NCBI RefSeq assembly: GCF_013403955.1
Contig: NZ_JABFDG010000002.1
Coordinates: 434,001-498,000, forward strand
Origin: Winogradskyella vidalii
GTDB lineage: Bacteria; Bacteroidota; Bacteroidia; Flavobacteriales; Flavobacteriaceae
Direction of reading: 5' to 3'
Length of the DNA stretch: 64,000 bases
How positions within the stretch are numbered: position 1 is the first letter of the stretch; the number at the start of each line of letters is the position of its first letter. Positions 16,255-25,252 of this stretch are shown here, piece after piece. A program made the position numbers and the translations under genes. The notes under the pieces were generated by a model. It was not told where the DNA came from. It did not search any database and worked only from the letters and a program-made list of their open reading frames with translations.

Positions 16255-16932
16255 ATGAAACTAAAAATCTGCGGCATGAAATATAAAGAGAACCTAGAAG
16301 CGGTTGCCGAGTTGCAACCCGACTATTTGGGCTTTATATTTTACGAGAAATCAGAACGCAACTTTGATGGTCATATTCCTAATTTACCAAAGTCCATAAA
16401 AAAGACAGGTGTTTTTGTGAATGAAGCATTAGATGTTGTTATTGAAAAAATAAAAGAATTCAATTTACAAGCCGTACAATTACACGGTAAAGAATCACCT
16501 GAATATTGTGATAAACTCAGAAAATATTTTCATGACAAACTTGTTTCGGTACCTCAATTGAAGAGAAAGAACAATACATTAGAAATCATCAAAGTTTTCA
16601 GTATTAAAGACAAATTCAACTTTGATGTTTTAGAACCTTACGAAACCGTATGCGACTATTTTCTATTTGACACCAAAGGAAAATTACCGGGAGGAAATGG
16701 CTACACCTTTGATTGGGCTCTTTTAAAAGATTATTCTTCCACCAAACCTTATTTTTTAAGTGGCGGTATTGGATTAAGAGAAGTTGAAAACATACATAAA
16801 TTCCAAAAGAGTTCTGCTTCAAAATTTTGCTACGCAATTGACGTGAATAGTAGGTTTGAAATAGAACCAGGATTGAAGAACATAAAAGAATTAGAAAAAT
16901 TTAAAACACAGGTCACTTCGAGTGATTTTTGA
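16255..16932 (+). CDS. trpF: Phosphoribosylanthranilate isomerase
   Basis: 225 residues, slightly longer than the usual 200-210. The TIM-barrel Amadori isomerase converts PRA to CdRP. The N-terminal KICGMK carries the catalytic Cys; DYLGFIFYEKSER, AVQLHGKESPEYC, FLFDTKGKLPGGNG (general-acid Asp) and FLSGGIG (phosphate site) follow in order. TrpF stands alone, not fused to TrpC. The last codons (TSSDF and stop) fall in the left arm of a large inverted repeat that fills the gap to trpB. Confidence 0.94.
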   Translation: MKLKICGMKYKENLEAVAELQPDYLGFIFYEKSERNFDGHIPNLPKSIKKTGVFVNEALDVVIEKIKEFNLQAVQLHGKESPEYCDKLRKYFHDKLVSVPQLKRKNNTLEIIKVFSIKDKFNFDVLEPYETVCDYFLFDTKGKLPGGNGYTFDWALLKDYSSTKPYFLSGGIGLREVENIHKFQKSSASKFCYAIDVNSRFEIEPGLKNIKELEKFKTQVTSSDF

Positions 16933-17013
16933 AGGATGAAAAAATTGTATCGAGAAGTAATTTCAAATGTTCTCGATACAATTTCGAAAAAACTCGAAAT
17001 CACTCGAACTGAC
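16913..17013. repeat. Nested inverted repeat between trpF and trpB
   Basis: The outer arms are about 19 nt (16913-16931 with 16995-17013; core TCGAGTGATTT / AAATCACTCGA). The inner perfect 12-bp arms are TTGTATCGAGAA (16945-16956) and TTCTCGATACAA (16970-16981). The left outer arm overlaps the trpF 3' end including its TGA. The RNA could fold as one long hairpin. No T-run follows, so a terminator is unlikely. Confidence 0.75.
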
Positions 17014-17084
17014 GAATACAATTTAAAATGCATTTGTCATTCCGCACTTGAAGCGAAATCCATAATGACAATTAAAACAATTAG

Positions 17085-17104
17085 ATTCCTGCCTTTGCAG
17101 GAAT
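17085..17104. repeat. Palindrome ATTCCTGC-CTTT-GCAGGAAT before trpB
   Basis: A perfect 8-bp stem with identical arms to the copy at 3767-3786. It ends 11 nt before the trpB ATG. Just upstream (17038-17070) the phrase TGTCATTCCGCACTTGAAGC also looks like a dispersed flavobacterial repeat. Confidence 0.75.
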
Positions 17105-17115
17105 GACAAAGGATT

Positions 17116-18303
17116 ATGAAAAACACATATCACATCAACGAAAAAGGCTATTACGGAGAATTTGGTGGGGCATACATTCCAGAAATGCTTTACCCAAACG
17201 TAGAAGAGTTACGCCAAAACTATTTGAAAGTTATGGCTGAACCAGACTTTCAAGAAGAATTCAATCAACTTTTAAAAGATTATGTTGGTCGTCCTTCACC
17301 GCTCTATTTTGCGAAACGCCTTTCAGAAAAATATAACACTAAAGTCTATTTAAAACGCGAAGACCTCAACCATACAGGTGCACATAAAATCAATAATACT
17401 ATTGGGCAAATCCTTATGGCTAAACGTTTAGGAAAGAACAGAATTATAGCAGAAACTGGTGCTGGCCAACATGGCGTAGCCACAGCAACGGTTTGTGCTC
17501 TAACCGGCATTGATTGTGTGGTTTATATGGGTGAAATTGATATTGCACGTCAAGCACCAAATGTAGCTAGAATGAAAATGTTGGGCGCTAAAGTGGTTCC
17601 TGCATTGTCCGGAAGTCGTACCTTAAAAGACGCCACTAATGAAGCGATTCGCGATTGGATTAACAATCCGGTAGACACACATTATATCATTGGGTCTGCC
17701 ATTGGTCCACACCCCTATCCGGATATGGTGACGCAGTTTCAATCGGTGATTTCGGAAGAAATAAAATGGCAGTTAAAAGACAAAGAAGGAAGAGAAAACC
17801 CAGATTACGTTGTCGCTTGTATTGGTGGCGGTAGTAATGCTGCAGGAACCTATCATCACTTTCTAAATAACGAAGACGTTGGTATTATTGCTGTAGAAGC
17901 TGCAGGAAAAGGGATTCATTCAGGTGAAAGTGCAGCCACTTCGGTATTAGGAAAAGAAGGTATTATTCACGGTTGTAAAACCTTGTTAATGCAAACTAAA
18001 GATGGGCAAATTACAGAGCCCTACTCTATTTCTGCCGGATTAGATTATCCAGGTGTTGGACCTTTACATTCACATTTATATAAAACTGGTCGTGGTGAAT
18101 TTTACTCCGCAACAGATGATGAAGCGATGACATCGGGATTAGAATTAACCCAATTAGAAGGAATTATTCCTGCTATAGAAAGTTCTCATGCCTTGGCGAT
18201 TTTTAAGCATAAAACTTTTAAACCAACAGATGTTGTTGTAATCAGTCTATCGGGTCGTGGTGATAAAGATTTACAAAATTATATTGATTATTTTAAGCTG
18301 TAG
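17116..18303 (+). CDS. trpB: Tryptophan synthase beta chain
   Basis: 395 residues of PLP enzyme joining indole and serine to make tryptophan. K91 in [12 protein letters not shown] is the PLP Schiff-base lysine, [12 protein letters not shown] the substrate loop and [10 protein letters not shown] the phosphate-binding loop. The [13 protein letters not shown] start is typical of TrpB1, the form that partners TrpA. The expected trpA does not follow: the next gene, after 143 bp, is ftsE. TrpB1 normally receives indole through a channel from TrpA, so a trpA elsewhere or an external indole source is implied. Confidence 0.96.
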   Translation: MKNTYHINEKGYYGEFGGAYIPEMLYPNVEELRQNYLKVMAEPDFQEEFNQLLKDYVGRPSPLYFAKRLSEKYNTKVYLKREDLNHTGAHKINNTIGQILMAKRLGKNRIIAETGAGQHGVATATVCALTGIDCVVYMGEIDIARQAPNVARMKMLGAKVVPALSGSRTLKDATNEAIRDWINNPVDTHYIIGSAIGPHPYPDMVTQFQSVISEEIKWQLKDKEGRENPDYVVACIGGGSNAAGTYHHFLNNEDVGIIAVEAAGKGIHSGESAATSVLGKEGIIHGCKTLLMQTKDGQITEPYSISAGLDYPGVGPLHSHLYKTGRGEFYSATDDEAMTSGLELTQLEGIIPAIESSHALAIFKHKTFKPTDVVVISLSGRGDKDLQNYIDYFKL

Positions 18304-18310
18304 ACCTACT

Positions 18311-18345
18311 TGAAGTTGAATTTGAATTCGAATTCGAATTTGAGG
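18311..18345. repeat. GAATTC-type hexamer repeat after trpB
   Basis: A run of GAATTT/GAATTC hexamers (about four units) starting 8 nt after the trpB stop; because GAATTC is self-complementary, the run is also partly palindromic. It is followed by another small duplication (AATTAAGAATTCATAATTGG). Confidence 0.6.
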
Positions 18346-18446
18346 TTTCATAATTAAGAATTCATAATTGGATTTAATAATTTAGTTTTTGGAATTTAGT
18401 TTATTAGCAATACATTTACAGTTACCAATTTATTTATATCTACAAT

Positions 18447-19130
18447 ATGTCCGAAACGGTTTTAGAACTAAAAGATGCTACTATTTATCAAGGTGACAGT
18501 ATGGTGCTGTCTAAGGTAAACTTTGAAATGAAAAAAGGCGATTTCGTTTACCTTATTGGTAAAACAGGAAGTGGAAAAAGTAGTTTTATGAAAACCCTTT
18601 ATGGCGATTTAGAATTAACTGAAGGCGAAGGTGCTGTGGTTGATTTTAACCTAAGAACCATGAAGGAGAAACACATTCCGTTTTTAAGACGAAAATTGGG
18701 TGTGGTGTTTCAGGATTTTAAACTCTTACCAGACCGAACTATAAATGGTAATCTTGAATTTGTTTTAAAAGCGACAGGTTGGAAAGAAAAAGAAAAAATT
18801 AAAGACCGTATAGACACCGTTTTAGATAAAGTAGCTATGAAGACCAAAGGCTTTAAATATCCACATGAGCTTTCTGGTGGTGAGCAACAACGTATTGCTA
18901 TTGCACGTGCTCTACTTAATGACCCTGAGCTTATTTTAGCCGATGAACCCACTGGGAATCTAGACCCTCAAACTAGTATTGAAGTCATGGAAGTATTACA
19001 AGACATTAATAAAAATGGGAACACTATTCTAATGGCAACTCATGATTATGCATTACTTTTAAAATACCCGAGTAAAACCTTGAAGTGTGACGAGAATAAG
19101 GTATTTGAAGTGGTACAACGTAAGAGTTAA
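18447..19130 (+). CDS. ftsE: Cell division ATP-binding protein FtsE
   Basis: 227 residues of ABC ATPase. It has Walker [10 protein letters not shown] (38-46), the signature LSGGEQQR (142-149), Walker B LILADEP (162-168) and H-loop ATHDYALL. The FtsE-like features are [20 protein letters not shown] and the [10 protein letters not shown]-like end. FtsE works with FtsX at the division site to control septal wall hydrolases. No ftsX is adjacent; the next genes are glycosyltransferases. It could in principle be another LolD-like ATPase, but the DFKLLPDRT signature favours FtsE. Confidence 0.9.
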   Translation: MSETVLELKDATIYQGDSMVLSKVNFEMKKGDFVYLIGKTGSGKSSFMKTLYGDLELTEGEGAVVDFNLRTMKEKHIPFLRRKLGVVFQDFKLLPDRTINGNLEFVLKATGWKEKEKIKDRIDTVLDKVAMKTKGFKYPHELSGGEQQRIAIARALLNDPELILADEPTGNLDPQTSIEVMEVLQDINKNGNTILMATHDYALLLKYPSKTLKCDENKVFEVVQRKS

Positions 19131-19175
19131 TTAGGATTACCTTTTTAATTACAAGTTAAAACCTTGTTCGCTAAT

Positions 19176-20072
19176 ATGATTTCTGTATTAATTCCTGTTT
19201 ATAATTACAATATTTCAGAACTAGTTTTTGAAGTGCATAAACAGTTAACAAAAACAAAATCACCTTTTGAAATTATATGCTTAGATGATTGTTCTACTAA
19301 CAGTGATTTACAAGAAGCTAACAAAATTATAAATACACTTTCACATAGCAGATATGTTATTCTCAAAAATAATATAGGACGTAGTGCAATAAGAAATCAA
19401 TTAGCACAAGAAGCCGCCTATGAATGGTGTCTTTTTCTAGATGCTGATGTAATACCAAAACATACTAACTTTATTGAACGCTATCTCGAAGCAATTTCAG
19501 AAAAAACAGAGATTATTTATGGCGGTATTTTATATGAAGAAAACCGTGTAAGTGATAGTTCTTTATTGCGTTGGGTTTATGGAAACGAAAGAGAAGCATT
19601 ACCTACAGAAACCCGTAAAAAGAACAAATATTTAAGCTTTTTGACCTTAAGTTTCTTAATCCATAAAAGAGTGTTTGGGAAAGTCCGTTTTAATGAAGAC
19701 ATCCCGAATTTAAGGCATGAAGACACCTTATTTTCTTACAATTTAAAAGAACAAAATATTGAGATAGAACATATTGAAAACCCCGTTTATCATTTGGGCA
19801 TTGAAAACAGTGAAACATTTCTACAAAAATCACTTGATTCCGTAAAAGCCATCGATTTATTTGTGAAGAAAGGTTTATTACCTTCTAATTACACAAAAAT
19901 TACTAAGGTATATGCCTCTATTAAAAATAATGGAATTTCAAAATTACTCGCTGCTATTTACTTAAAGCACGAGAACATCTTTATAAAAAATTTATTAGGA
20001 CAAAAACCATCTCTCAAGTTATTTGATTTGTACCGACTCTCATATTATTGTTATATAAACTCGAAAAAATAA
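19176..20072 (+). CDS. Family 2 glycosyltransferase
   Basis: 298 residues from the ATG at 19176 (a TTG at 19164 would add four). GT-A fold: MISVLIPVYNYN start, DDCSTNSDLQEANKI, a GRSAIRNQLA segment, and the metal/nucleotide motif LDADVIPKH. RHEDTLFSY is a likely acceptor-site acidic motif. There is no membrane helix, so it acts at the cytoplasmic face on a lipid-linked sugar or similar acceptor. Its TAA overlaps the ATG of the next glycosyltransferase by one base. The sugar donor cannot be predicted. Confidence 0.88.
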   Translation: MISVLIPVYNYNISELVFEVHKQLTKTKSPFEIICLDDCSTNSDLQEANKIINTLSHSRYVILKNNIGRSAIRNQLAQEAAYEWCLFLDADVIPKHTNFIERYLEAISEKTEIIYGGILYEENRVSDSSLLRWVYGNEREALPTETRKKNKYLSFLTLSFLIHKRVFGKVRFNEDIPNLRHEDTLFSYNLKEQNIEIEHIENPVYHLGIENSETFLQKSLDSVKAIDLFVKKGLLPSNYTKITKVYASIKNNGISKLLAAIYLKHENIFIKNLLGQKPSLKLFDLYRLSYYCYINSKK

Positions 20073-21007
20073 TGGCTTTTTTTTCAATAATCATATCGGT
20101 CTACAATAAAGAAAAATGCATAAGAAATACGATTGAAAGTGTTTTGAATCAAACCTATAATGATTTTGAAATCATTATTATCAATGATGGATCGACTGAC
20201 AGAAGTGAAGAAATAATTTCCACAATTGAAGATAAACGCATCAGACTTATAACAACTAAAAATCAAGGGGCTTCAACGGCTAGAAATACAGGTATAAAAG
20301 AAGCAACATCAAAATATATTGCTCTTTTAGATGGTGATGATAGTTGGCAAGTGGAATATCTACAGCATATGTATGATGCTATCTGTAAGTTCCCAAACTT
20401 CAAAATTTTTACAACTGGTGTTAGTCAGAATTATAGAACTAAGGCCGTTCCTGTTCCGTATAGTTTTAAGCAACAGGAACTCTATGGTATTCATAATTAT
20501 TTTAAAGCAAGTCAAAAAAACACTGTTATAACCAGTTCAAGTGTCGTTTTTAAAGCTTCCATAATTGAAAAAACAGGACTTTTTGACCCTTCTATTATTA
20601 CAGGTGAAGATACCGATCTTTGGATACGATTTGGGATTTATTATGAGGTGTTGTTTATTAATAAGCAATTGGTTTACTATAACTTTAATGAATCGAGCTT
20701 ATCTAATACAACCTACGAACTTAGTAAGAAACCGAAGTTTGATAAATACTTAACTGAAGAAAAAGAAAATAATGATTTAAAAACATTTTTAGATAGAAAC
20801 CGCTATTCATTAGCACTACTGAGTAAACTACAAGGTGATCAAAAACATTTTTCTTATTACACATCGCATTTAGATTCAAAAAATTTAAGTTTTAGAAAAA
20901 ACTTCTTATTAAATAGTCCTAAATGGTTATTACAATTATTCGTTAAAATTAAATCTTTAAAAGGCGAAAAAATATATTATCCAAAAACTAAAAAAGTATC
21001 AAAATAG
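20072..21007 (+). CDS. Family 2 glycosyltransferase
   Basis: 311 residues starting at the TAATG overlap with the previous gene, so the two are translationally coupled. GT-A motifs: FSIIISVYNKEKCIRNTIESV start, IIINDGSTDRSEEI, GASTARNTGI and the DxD-type LDGDDSWQ. TGEDTDLWIRFG is the catalytic-base region common in GT2 proteins. It is probably part of the polysaccharide locus that follows. Its end is 10 bp from the convergent fdtA-like gene. Confidence 0.88.
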   Translation: MAFFSIIISVYNKEKCIRNTIESVLNQTYNDFEIIIINDGSTDRSEEIISTIEDKRIRLITTKNQGASTARNTGIKEATSKYIALLDGDDSWQVEYLQHMYDAICKFPNFKIFTTGVSQNYRTKAVPVPYSFKQQELYGIHNYFKASQKNTVITSSSVVFKASIIEKTGLFDPSIITGEDTDLWIRFGIYYEVLFINKQLVYYNFNESSLSNTTYELSKKPKFDKYLTEEKENNDLKTFLDRNRYSLALLSKLQGDQKHFSYYTSHLDSKNLSFRKNFLLNSPKWLLQLFVKIKSLKGEKIYYPKTKKVSK

Positions 21008-21017
21008 TGGGTTAAAT

Positions 21018-21428
21018 CTATTGAGGATAATTCTTTGTTTTAAACACTTCATAATCGCGCACATATTCGGCTTCGTTATAATCCGTAGATGCCAAAACCA
21101 AACAAACCGCTCCAGAAGAAAAATTATCTATTTCTCTCCAAATACCTGTTGGAATATACAAGCCTTTGTTGGGTTTATTTAGCATGATGCTTTTTTTTGA
21201 ATGGCCATCATCTACAACAACTTCAAAACTTCCGCTTAATGCAATTATTACCGATTGTTGTTCTTGGTGTGCATGGCCTCCTCTACTGCTTTCCGTTGGT
21301 ACATCATATAAATAATAAACACGTTTCATGACAAAAGGAATCGTGTTTTTTTCAATAACCGCTAAAAATCCACGTTCATCATGTACTTTTGGAATATCAA
21401 TTACGGTAACGTTGTTTATGGTATTCAT
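21018..21428 (-). CDS. fdtA: FdtA-like dTDP-4-keto-6-deoxyhexose 3,4-ketoisomerase (WxcM cupin)
   Basis: 136 residues of small cupin. VHDERGFLAVIE near the start, H52/H54 in SSRGGHAHQEQQ and a closing SFEVVVDDG/IPTGIWREI pattern match FdtA/QdtA sugar ketoisomerases. They convert dTDP-4-keto-6-deoxyglucose to the 3-keto isomer for 3-amino sugars. A DegT-type aminotransferase (26582) and an acyltransferase (27682) in the same locus complete a plausible Fuc3NAc/Qui3NAc-type route. rmlA and rmlB, which supply the precursor, are not in this window. FdtA and QdtA cannot be told apart by eye. Confidence 0.82.
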   Translation of the reverse strand: MNTINNVTVIDIPKVHDERGFLAVIEKNTIPFVMKRVYYLYDVPTESSRGGHAHQEQQSVIIALSGSFEVVVDDGHSKKSIMLNKPNKGLYIPTGIWREIDNFSSGAVCLVLASTDYNEAEYVRDYEVFKTKNYPQ

Positions 21429-21437
21429 AAGTCGATT

Positions 21438-22520
21438 TTAATTTAAAAGTAATTGCCATTGTTCCACAATATTTTGTTCGGAAAAATGAGCAACAGAAGA
21501 GGTTGAATTGGATTTGCAATATAAATATAAGTCTTTGTCTTCAATAAGACGATTCATGGCAACTGCTAATGCTTCAGGATTATGATTATCTACTAAAATA
21601 CCATTAAAATTATTCTTAATAATTTCATTGGGTCCCGACTTACAATCAACAGAAACGACTGGTGTTCCAAGTGCTAAAGACTCAATAATAGATCTTGGAA
21701 ACCCTTCATATCTACTGGTTAATACCGTAAATAATGCCGATCTCACAATGGTTGAAGGCTTAGGATTATAAGGCAAAAACTTTACATGGGAAGCGATATT
21801 TAAGCTTTTAGCCATATTTTTTAATTTTTCTAAATCTTCACCCTCACCCAAAAGCTTCAAATTGATATTATGAGAAGGTAAAATAGATTTTGAAAAAGCT
21901 TCCAGTAGTAAAGAAATATTTTTAACAGCATCTTCTAAGCGTCCAAAAAATAAGATATATTTATCTTCTGTTTCAATATTTGACGGCTGATTTTCTATAC
22001 TTATTGGATTGTATATTGAAGTTACATTCTTTAAATTATAAACAACTTTAACCTTCTCTGCAATAGCTTTAGAAACTCCAACCACTTTATAAGCATTACC
22101 GTAAATCAATTTAGTTAAAAACCGATTAGGGTTTAAATAATGGTCAATTTTATAGCTTCGAATACAGTAAATTGTTTTTTTAGGATGATATACAAATTGT
22201 GAAATAATAAACTCTTTTAAACTACCAATTCGTGTTCTATTATCAATCACATAATCAAAATTATGAGCTTTTAAATAGGCCTTTAAAACCCGTAAACGCT
22301 TCAACCTACCAAAAGCAGAATCATTTTCATCTTTTAACTCTCCTAAATTAAGCAACGTTCCTTTATACGGAAACTCAATTGTGTTGAGTACACTAACCAC
22401 ATGAACATTAAAACCGACCTCAAATAACATTTTAGATAACAACCCAGAAGAGCGCTCTGCACCACCTTTACCCAAGGACATTACCACAATACAAACCTTT
22501 TTATTATTGGCTTTTGTCAT
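21438..22520 (-). CDS. Family 4 glycosyltransferase
   Basis: 360 residues of GT-B fold. The N-terminal VVMSLGKGGAERSSGLL is the acceptor-side glycine loop of GT4 enzymes. The C-terminal half has ILFFGRLEDAVKNISLLLEAF and the donor-site motif TSRYEGFPRSIIESLALGTPVVS (EX7E). It lies 9 bp upstream of the fdtA-like gene on the same strand. It is a retaining transferase of the surface polysaccharide; donor and linkage are not predictable. Confidence 0.9.
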   Translation of the reverse strand: MTKANNKKVCIVVMSLGKGGAERSSGLLSKMLFEVGFNVHVVSVLNTIEFPYKGTLLNLGELKDENDSAFGRLKRLRVLKAYLKAHNFDYVIDNRTRIGSLKEFIISQFVYHPKKTIYCIRSYKIDHYLNPNRFLTKLIYGNAYKVVGVSKAIAEKVKVVYNLKNVTSIYNPISIENQPSNIETEDKYILFFGRLEDAVKNISLLLEAFSKSILPSHNINLKLLGEGEDLEKLKNMAKSLNIASHVKFLPYNPKPSTIVRSALFTVLTSRYEGFPRSIIESLALGTPVVSVDCKSGPNEIIKNNFNGILVDNHNPEALAVAMNRLIEDKDLYLYCKSNSTSSVAHFSEQNIVEQWQLLLN

Positions 22521-22668
22521 TAACTAGTATCTTTGAAACAAATGTAACGATATAAATGAAACATCCTTATTGTAATTATATTATACCTAAGGAAAGATTC
22601 TTAACTTACGCTTACATTACTAATGTAATCAAGCAATTATCTGAAACCAAAATAATACTTTTTAACGC

Positions 22669-23808
22669 ATGAAAATTTTATTGGTTGGCGAATTCAGCAG
22701 GCTTCATAATTCTTTAAAGGAAGGTCTAGAACGTCTAGGGCACAAGGTTACGATTGTTGCAGCAAAGGATGGTTTTAAAAATTATGATGTAGATTTACTT
22801 ATTCATAAAAAATTTGAAAATGGATTATTAAAAAAATTCAAAAATCTAATCTATAGATTAACAAGCATTGATTTAGAATCACTAAACATAAAAAAACAAA
22901 TCTTAAAACTCCAACCGAAGCTTAGTAATTATGATATCGTACAGTTTATAAATGAATCTTCTTTTGGTTGTACACCTCAAATTGAAAAAGACATTTTTGA
23001 TTTTATAAGTAAGTGGAATAAAAATGTTTTTCTTCTTTCTTGTGGAATTGACCACATCAGTTTACAATATGCTTATGATAAAAAAACACGTTACTCATAT
23101 CTTGACCCTTATTTAAATGGTAAAGAAAAACAATCAAGTAGCTATGGTCTAAAATTTTTACAACCCGATTTCAAAGCGTTACACCACCATATTTATAAAA
23201 CGATTGCAGGTGTTATAGCTTCCGATTTAGATTATCACTTACCACTTTTAAATCACCCTAAGTATTTAGGCCTTATTCCCAACCCTATTAACACCGCAGA
23301 TTTAGAATTTAAAAAGCTTACTGTTGAAAATAAGATTGTAATATTTCATGGCATTAATTCCAACAACTATTATAAGAAAGGCAATGACATTTTTGAAGTA
23401 GCCTTGGCTATTATCAATCAAAAATATGCTGATAAAATAGAAATTATAACCGTTAGGAGTTTACCTTATGACGAATACATAAAAACTTATAACACAGCGC
23501 ATATCATGCTCGACCAAATCTATGCCTACGACCAAGGGTTTAATGCTTTAGAAGCTATGGCAAAAGGAAAGGTTGTATTTACAGGCGCAGAAAAAGAATG
23601 GCTAGAGTACTATAATTTAGAAGAAGATACGGTAGCAATAAATGCGTTACCAGATGCCGAAAAAATTGCAAAAAAACTAGAATGGTTAATTTTAAACCCT
23701 GAAAAAATTGTTGACATTTCATCAAATGCTAGACGGTTTATAGAAACACAACATAATTATAAAACTTGTGCTAAACAGTATTTGGAAACCTGGAAAAAGC
23801 AGCTATAA
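22669..23808 (+). CDS. Glycosyltransferase, GT4-like
   Basis: 379 residues starting MKILLVGEFSRLHNSLKEGL, a group 1-like N-terminal fold. A C-terminal donor domain holds VIFHGINSNNYYKKGNDIFE and DQIYAYDQGFNALEAMAKGKVVFTG, where the usual EX7E is partly replaced by a Q/E arrangement. It is divergent from its neighbours on both sides. The family is recognisable but more distant from standard GT4 than the preceding gene. The acceptor is unknown. Confidence 0.75.
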   Translation: MKILLVGEFSRLHNSLKEGLERLGHKVTIVAAKDGFKNYDVDLLIHKKFENGLLKKFKNLIYRLTSIDLESLNIKKQILKLQPKLSNYDIVQFINESSFGCTPQIEKDIFDFISKWNKNVFLLSCGIDHISLQYAYDKKTRYSYLDPYLNGKEKQSSSYGLKFLQPDFKALHHHIYKTIAGVIASDLDYHLPLLNHPKYLGLIPNPINTADLEFKKLTVENKIVIFHGINSNNYYKKGNDIFEVALAIINQKYADKIEIITVRSLPYDEYIKTYNTAHIMLDQIYAYDQGFNALEAMAKGKVVFTGAEKEWLEYYNLEEDTVAINALPDAEKIAKKLEWLILNPEKIVDISSNARRFIETQHNYKTCAKQYLETWKKQL

Positions 23809-23905
23809 TAATGATTGTTTCACTTCTAAACAAGATGCTTTTGTATAGGTATTGAATAACAATTTACTAATTAAACCTTTCAAGATTTTATAAATTAAGA
23901 AAATA

Positions 23906-25189
23906 TTAAACCTTAGTTTTAGACCCATAATAGCCTTTAATCACAAAAACTACGATTATAAAATAAATAATATAACGTACAAAATGGGCGATTACAATAC
24001 CTTCTGTTCCATAATATTGAATAAACAGTTTTGACAGTACAAAAAACAATCCTAGAGAAATGATTTCAGTAATTACAAAACTCTTCACTAAGCGTTTCGC
24101 TAAAAATTGATGTGATAATACTAAAGCACCTAATCTTATAAAATCGCCTAAGAGTTGCCATTTAAATAAGGGTTCCATACCTGTAAAATCGGGATAAATA
24201 AGTTGAATAATAAGATTCCTAAAAAGGTAAACTAGAATCATTCCTAAGCCAAAAATGGGCAATATGGTTTTATAAATATTTAAAACTTCATTCTTAAACT
24301 CGTGTTTGGTATGAATACTGGCAAATTTCGGTAGTACATATAAGGTAAATAATCCCGTAGCAAACACCATATAATTTTTTGAAATAAAGCTTACGGCTGT
24401 CCAATAACCTGCTTCATTCATATTGATTTCATCAGCAACTAATGTTCTAATATACAATTCAATATAATTCAATAAAAAAGTTGAAACAAACGACATTAAA
24501 GTAAATGCTAATAGTTTGTTTTTATAGATTAAATTAAGGCGAAGTGATTTAAATTTTACATAGGTATTTAGTGTTTTACCAAATACAAAAGCCAAAACAA
24601 CCAATTGAATAAAAGGAGCTAAAGCAATGGCAATAAGCACACCTTTTAGTTCAGAGGTATAAAGACCAATTATAATCGCCAAGGTTGCCAAAAGATAACT
24701 TATGAGTTCAATTTTAGCATAGCGCTTATAATCAGACAAACCACTAACCACAGCATTTACAACTCTCCCCATAGCAATAAAGGGGCTAATAACTGCCAAA
24801 AGTTGAAAAATATAACTGTAATTTATAGAATTAAATAGATACTGAGATAAGAAATCAGCGCCAAAGAATAAAACAGCGGCAGAACTTATAGCGCCAATAA
24901 TTGTAAATATACTAACGGTAGAAAATAGTTTTGAAAGTTCGGGTTGATCTGTTTTAAACTCCGCTACGTATTTTACAATTCCACTAAACGTTCCTAAAGT
25001 TGTGGTGCTTGTTAGCATTGCTAAAACATTACGTACTTGGCCTATACTGGCAATACCAGCTTCGCCAACTGTTACAGCTAATAATCGTTGTATAATTGCA
25101 GAAACAATCAGTCTTATGGTAATAACAACGGCATTTAGCGATGTTATCTTAAGCACTGTATTATTACTTATAAACTTAGGGAGCTTCAC
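23906..25189 (-). CDS. Wzx-like O-antigen/polysaccharide flippase (second copy)
   Basis: 427 residues and about 12 membrane helices, of the polysaccharide-export MOP superfamily. VGEAGIASIGQVRNVLAMLTSTTTLGTFSGIVKYVAEF is the N-terminal block seen in WzxE-type translocases. The start is a GTG at 25189. It follows a second flippase gene of similar layout (25253-26581) by 63 bp on the same strand. Flippases of this kind move lipid-linked repeat units across the inner membrane. Confidence 0.85.
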   Translation of the reverse strand: MKLPKFISNNTVLKITSLNAVVITIRLIVSAIIQRLLAVTVGEAGIASIGQVRNVLAMLTSTTTLGTFSGIVKYVAEFKTDQPELSKLFSTVSIFTIIGAISSAAVLFFGADFLSQYLFNSINYSYIFQLLAVISPFIAMGRVVNAVVSGLSDYKRYAKIELISYLLATLAIIIGLYTSELKGVLIAIALAPFIQLVVLAFVFGKTLNTYVKFKSLRLNLIYKNKLLAFTLMSFVSTFLLNYIELYIRTLVADEINMNEAGYWTAVSFISKNYMVFATGLFTLYVLPKFASIHTKHEFKNEVLNIYKTILPIFGLGMILVYLFRNLIIQLIYPDFTGMEPLFKWQLLGDFIRLGALVLSHQFLAKRLVKSFVITEIISLGLFFVLSKLFIQYYGTEGIVIAHFVRYIIYFIIVVFVIKGYYGSKTKV

Positions 25190-25252
25190 GTTTCTTTTTT
25201 TAATAACATTTTCAATAGAGACAGGAGTTAAAGTGACCTATCAAAAATACCT

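Noticed and set aside
16933-17084. trpF-trpB spacer as a remnant of trpA
   Set aside because: The sequence is explained by nested palindromes and repeats; no TrpA-like codons are visible in any frame.
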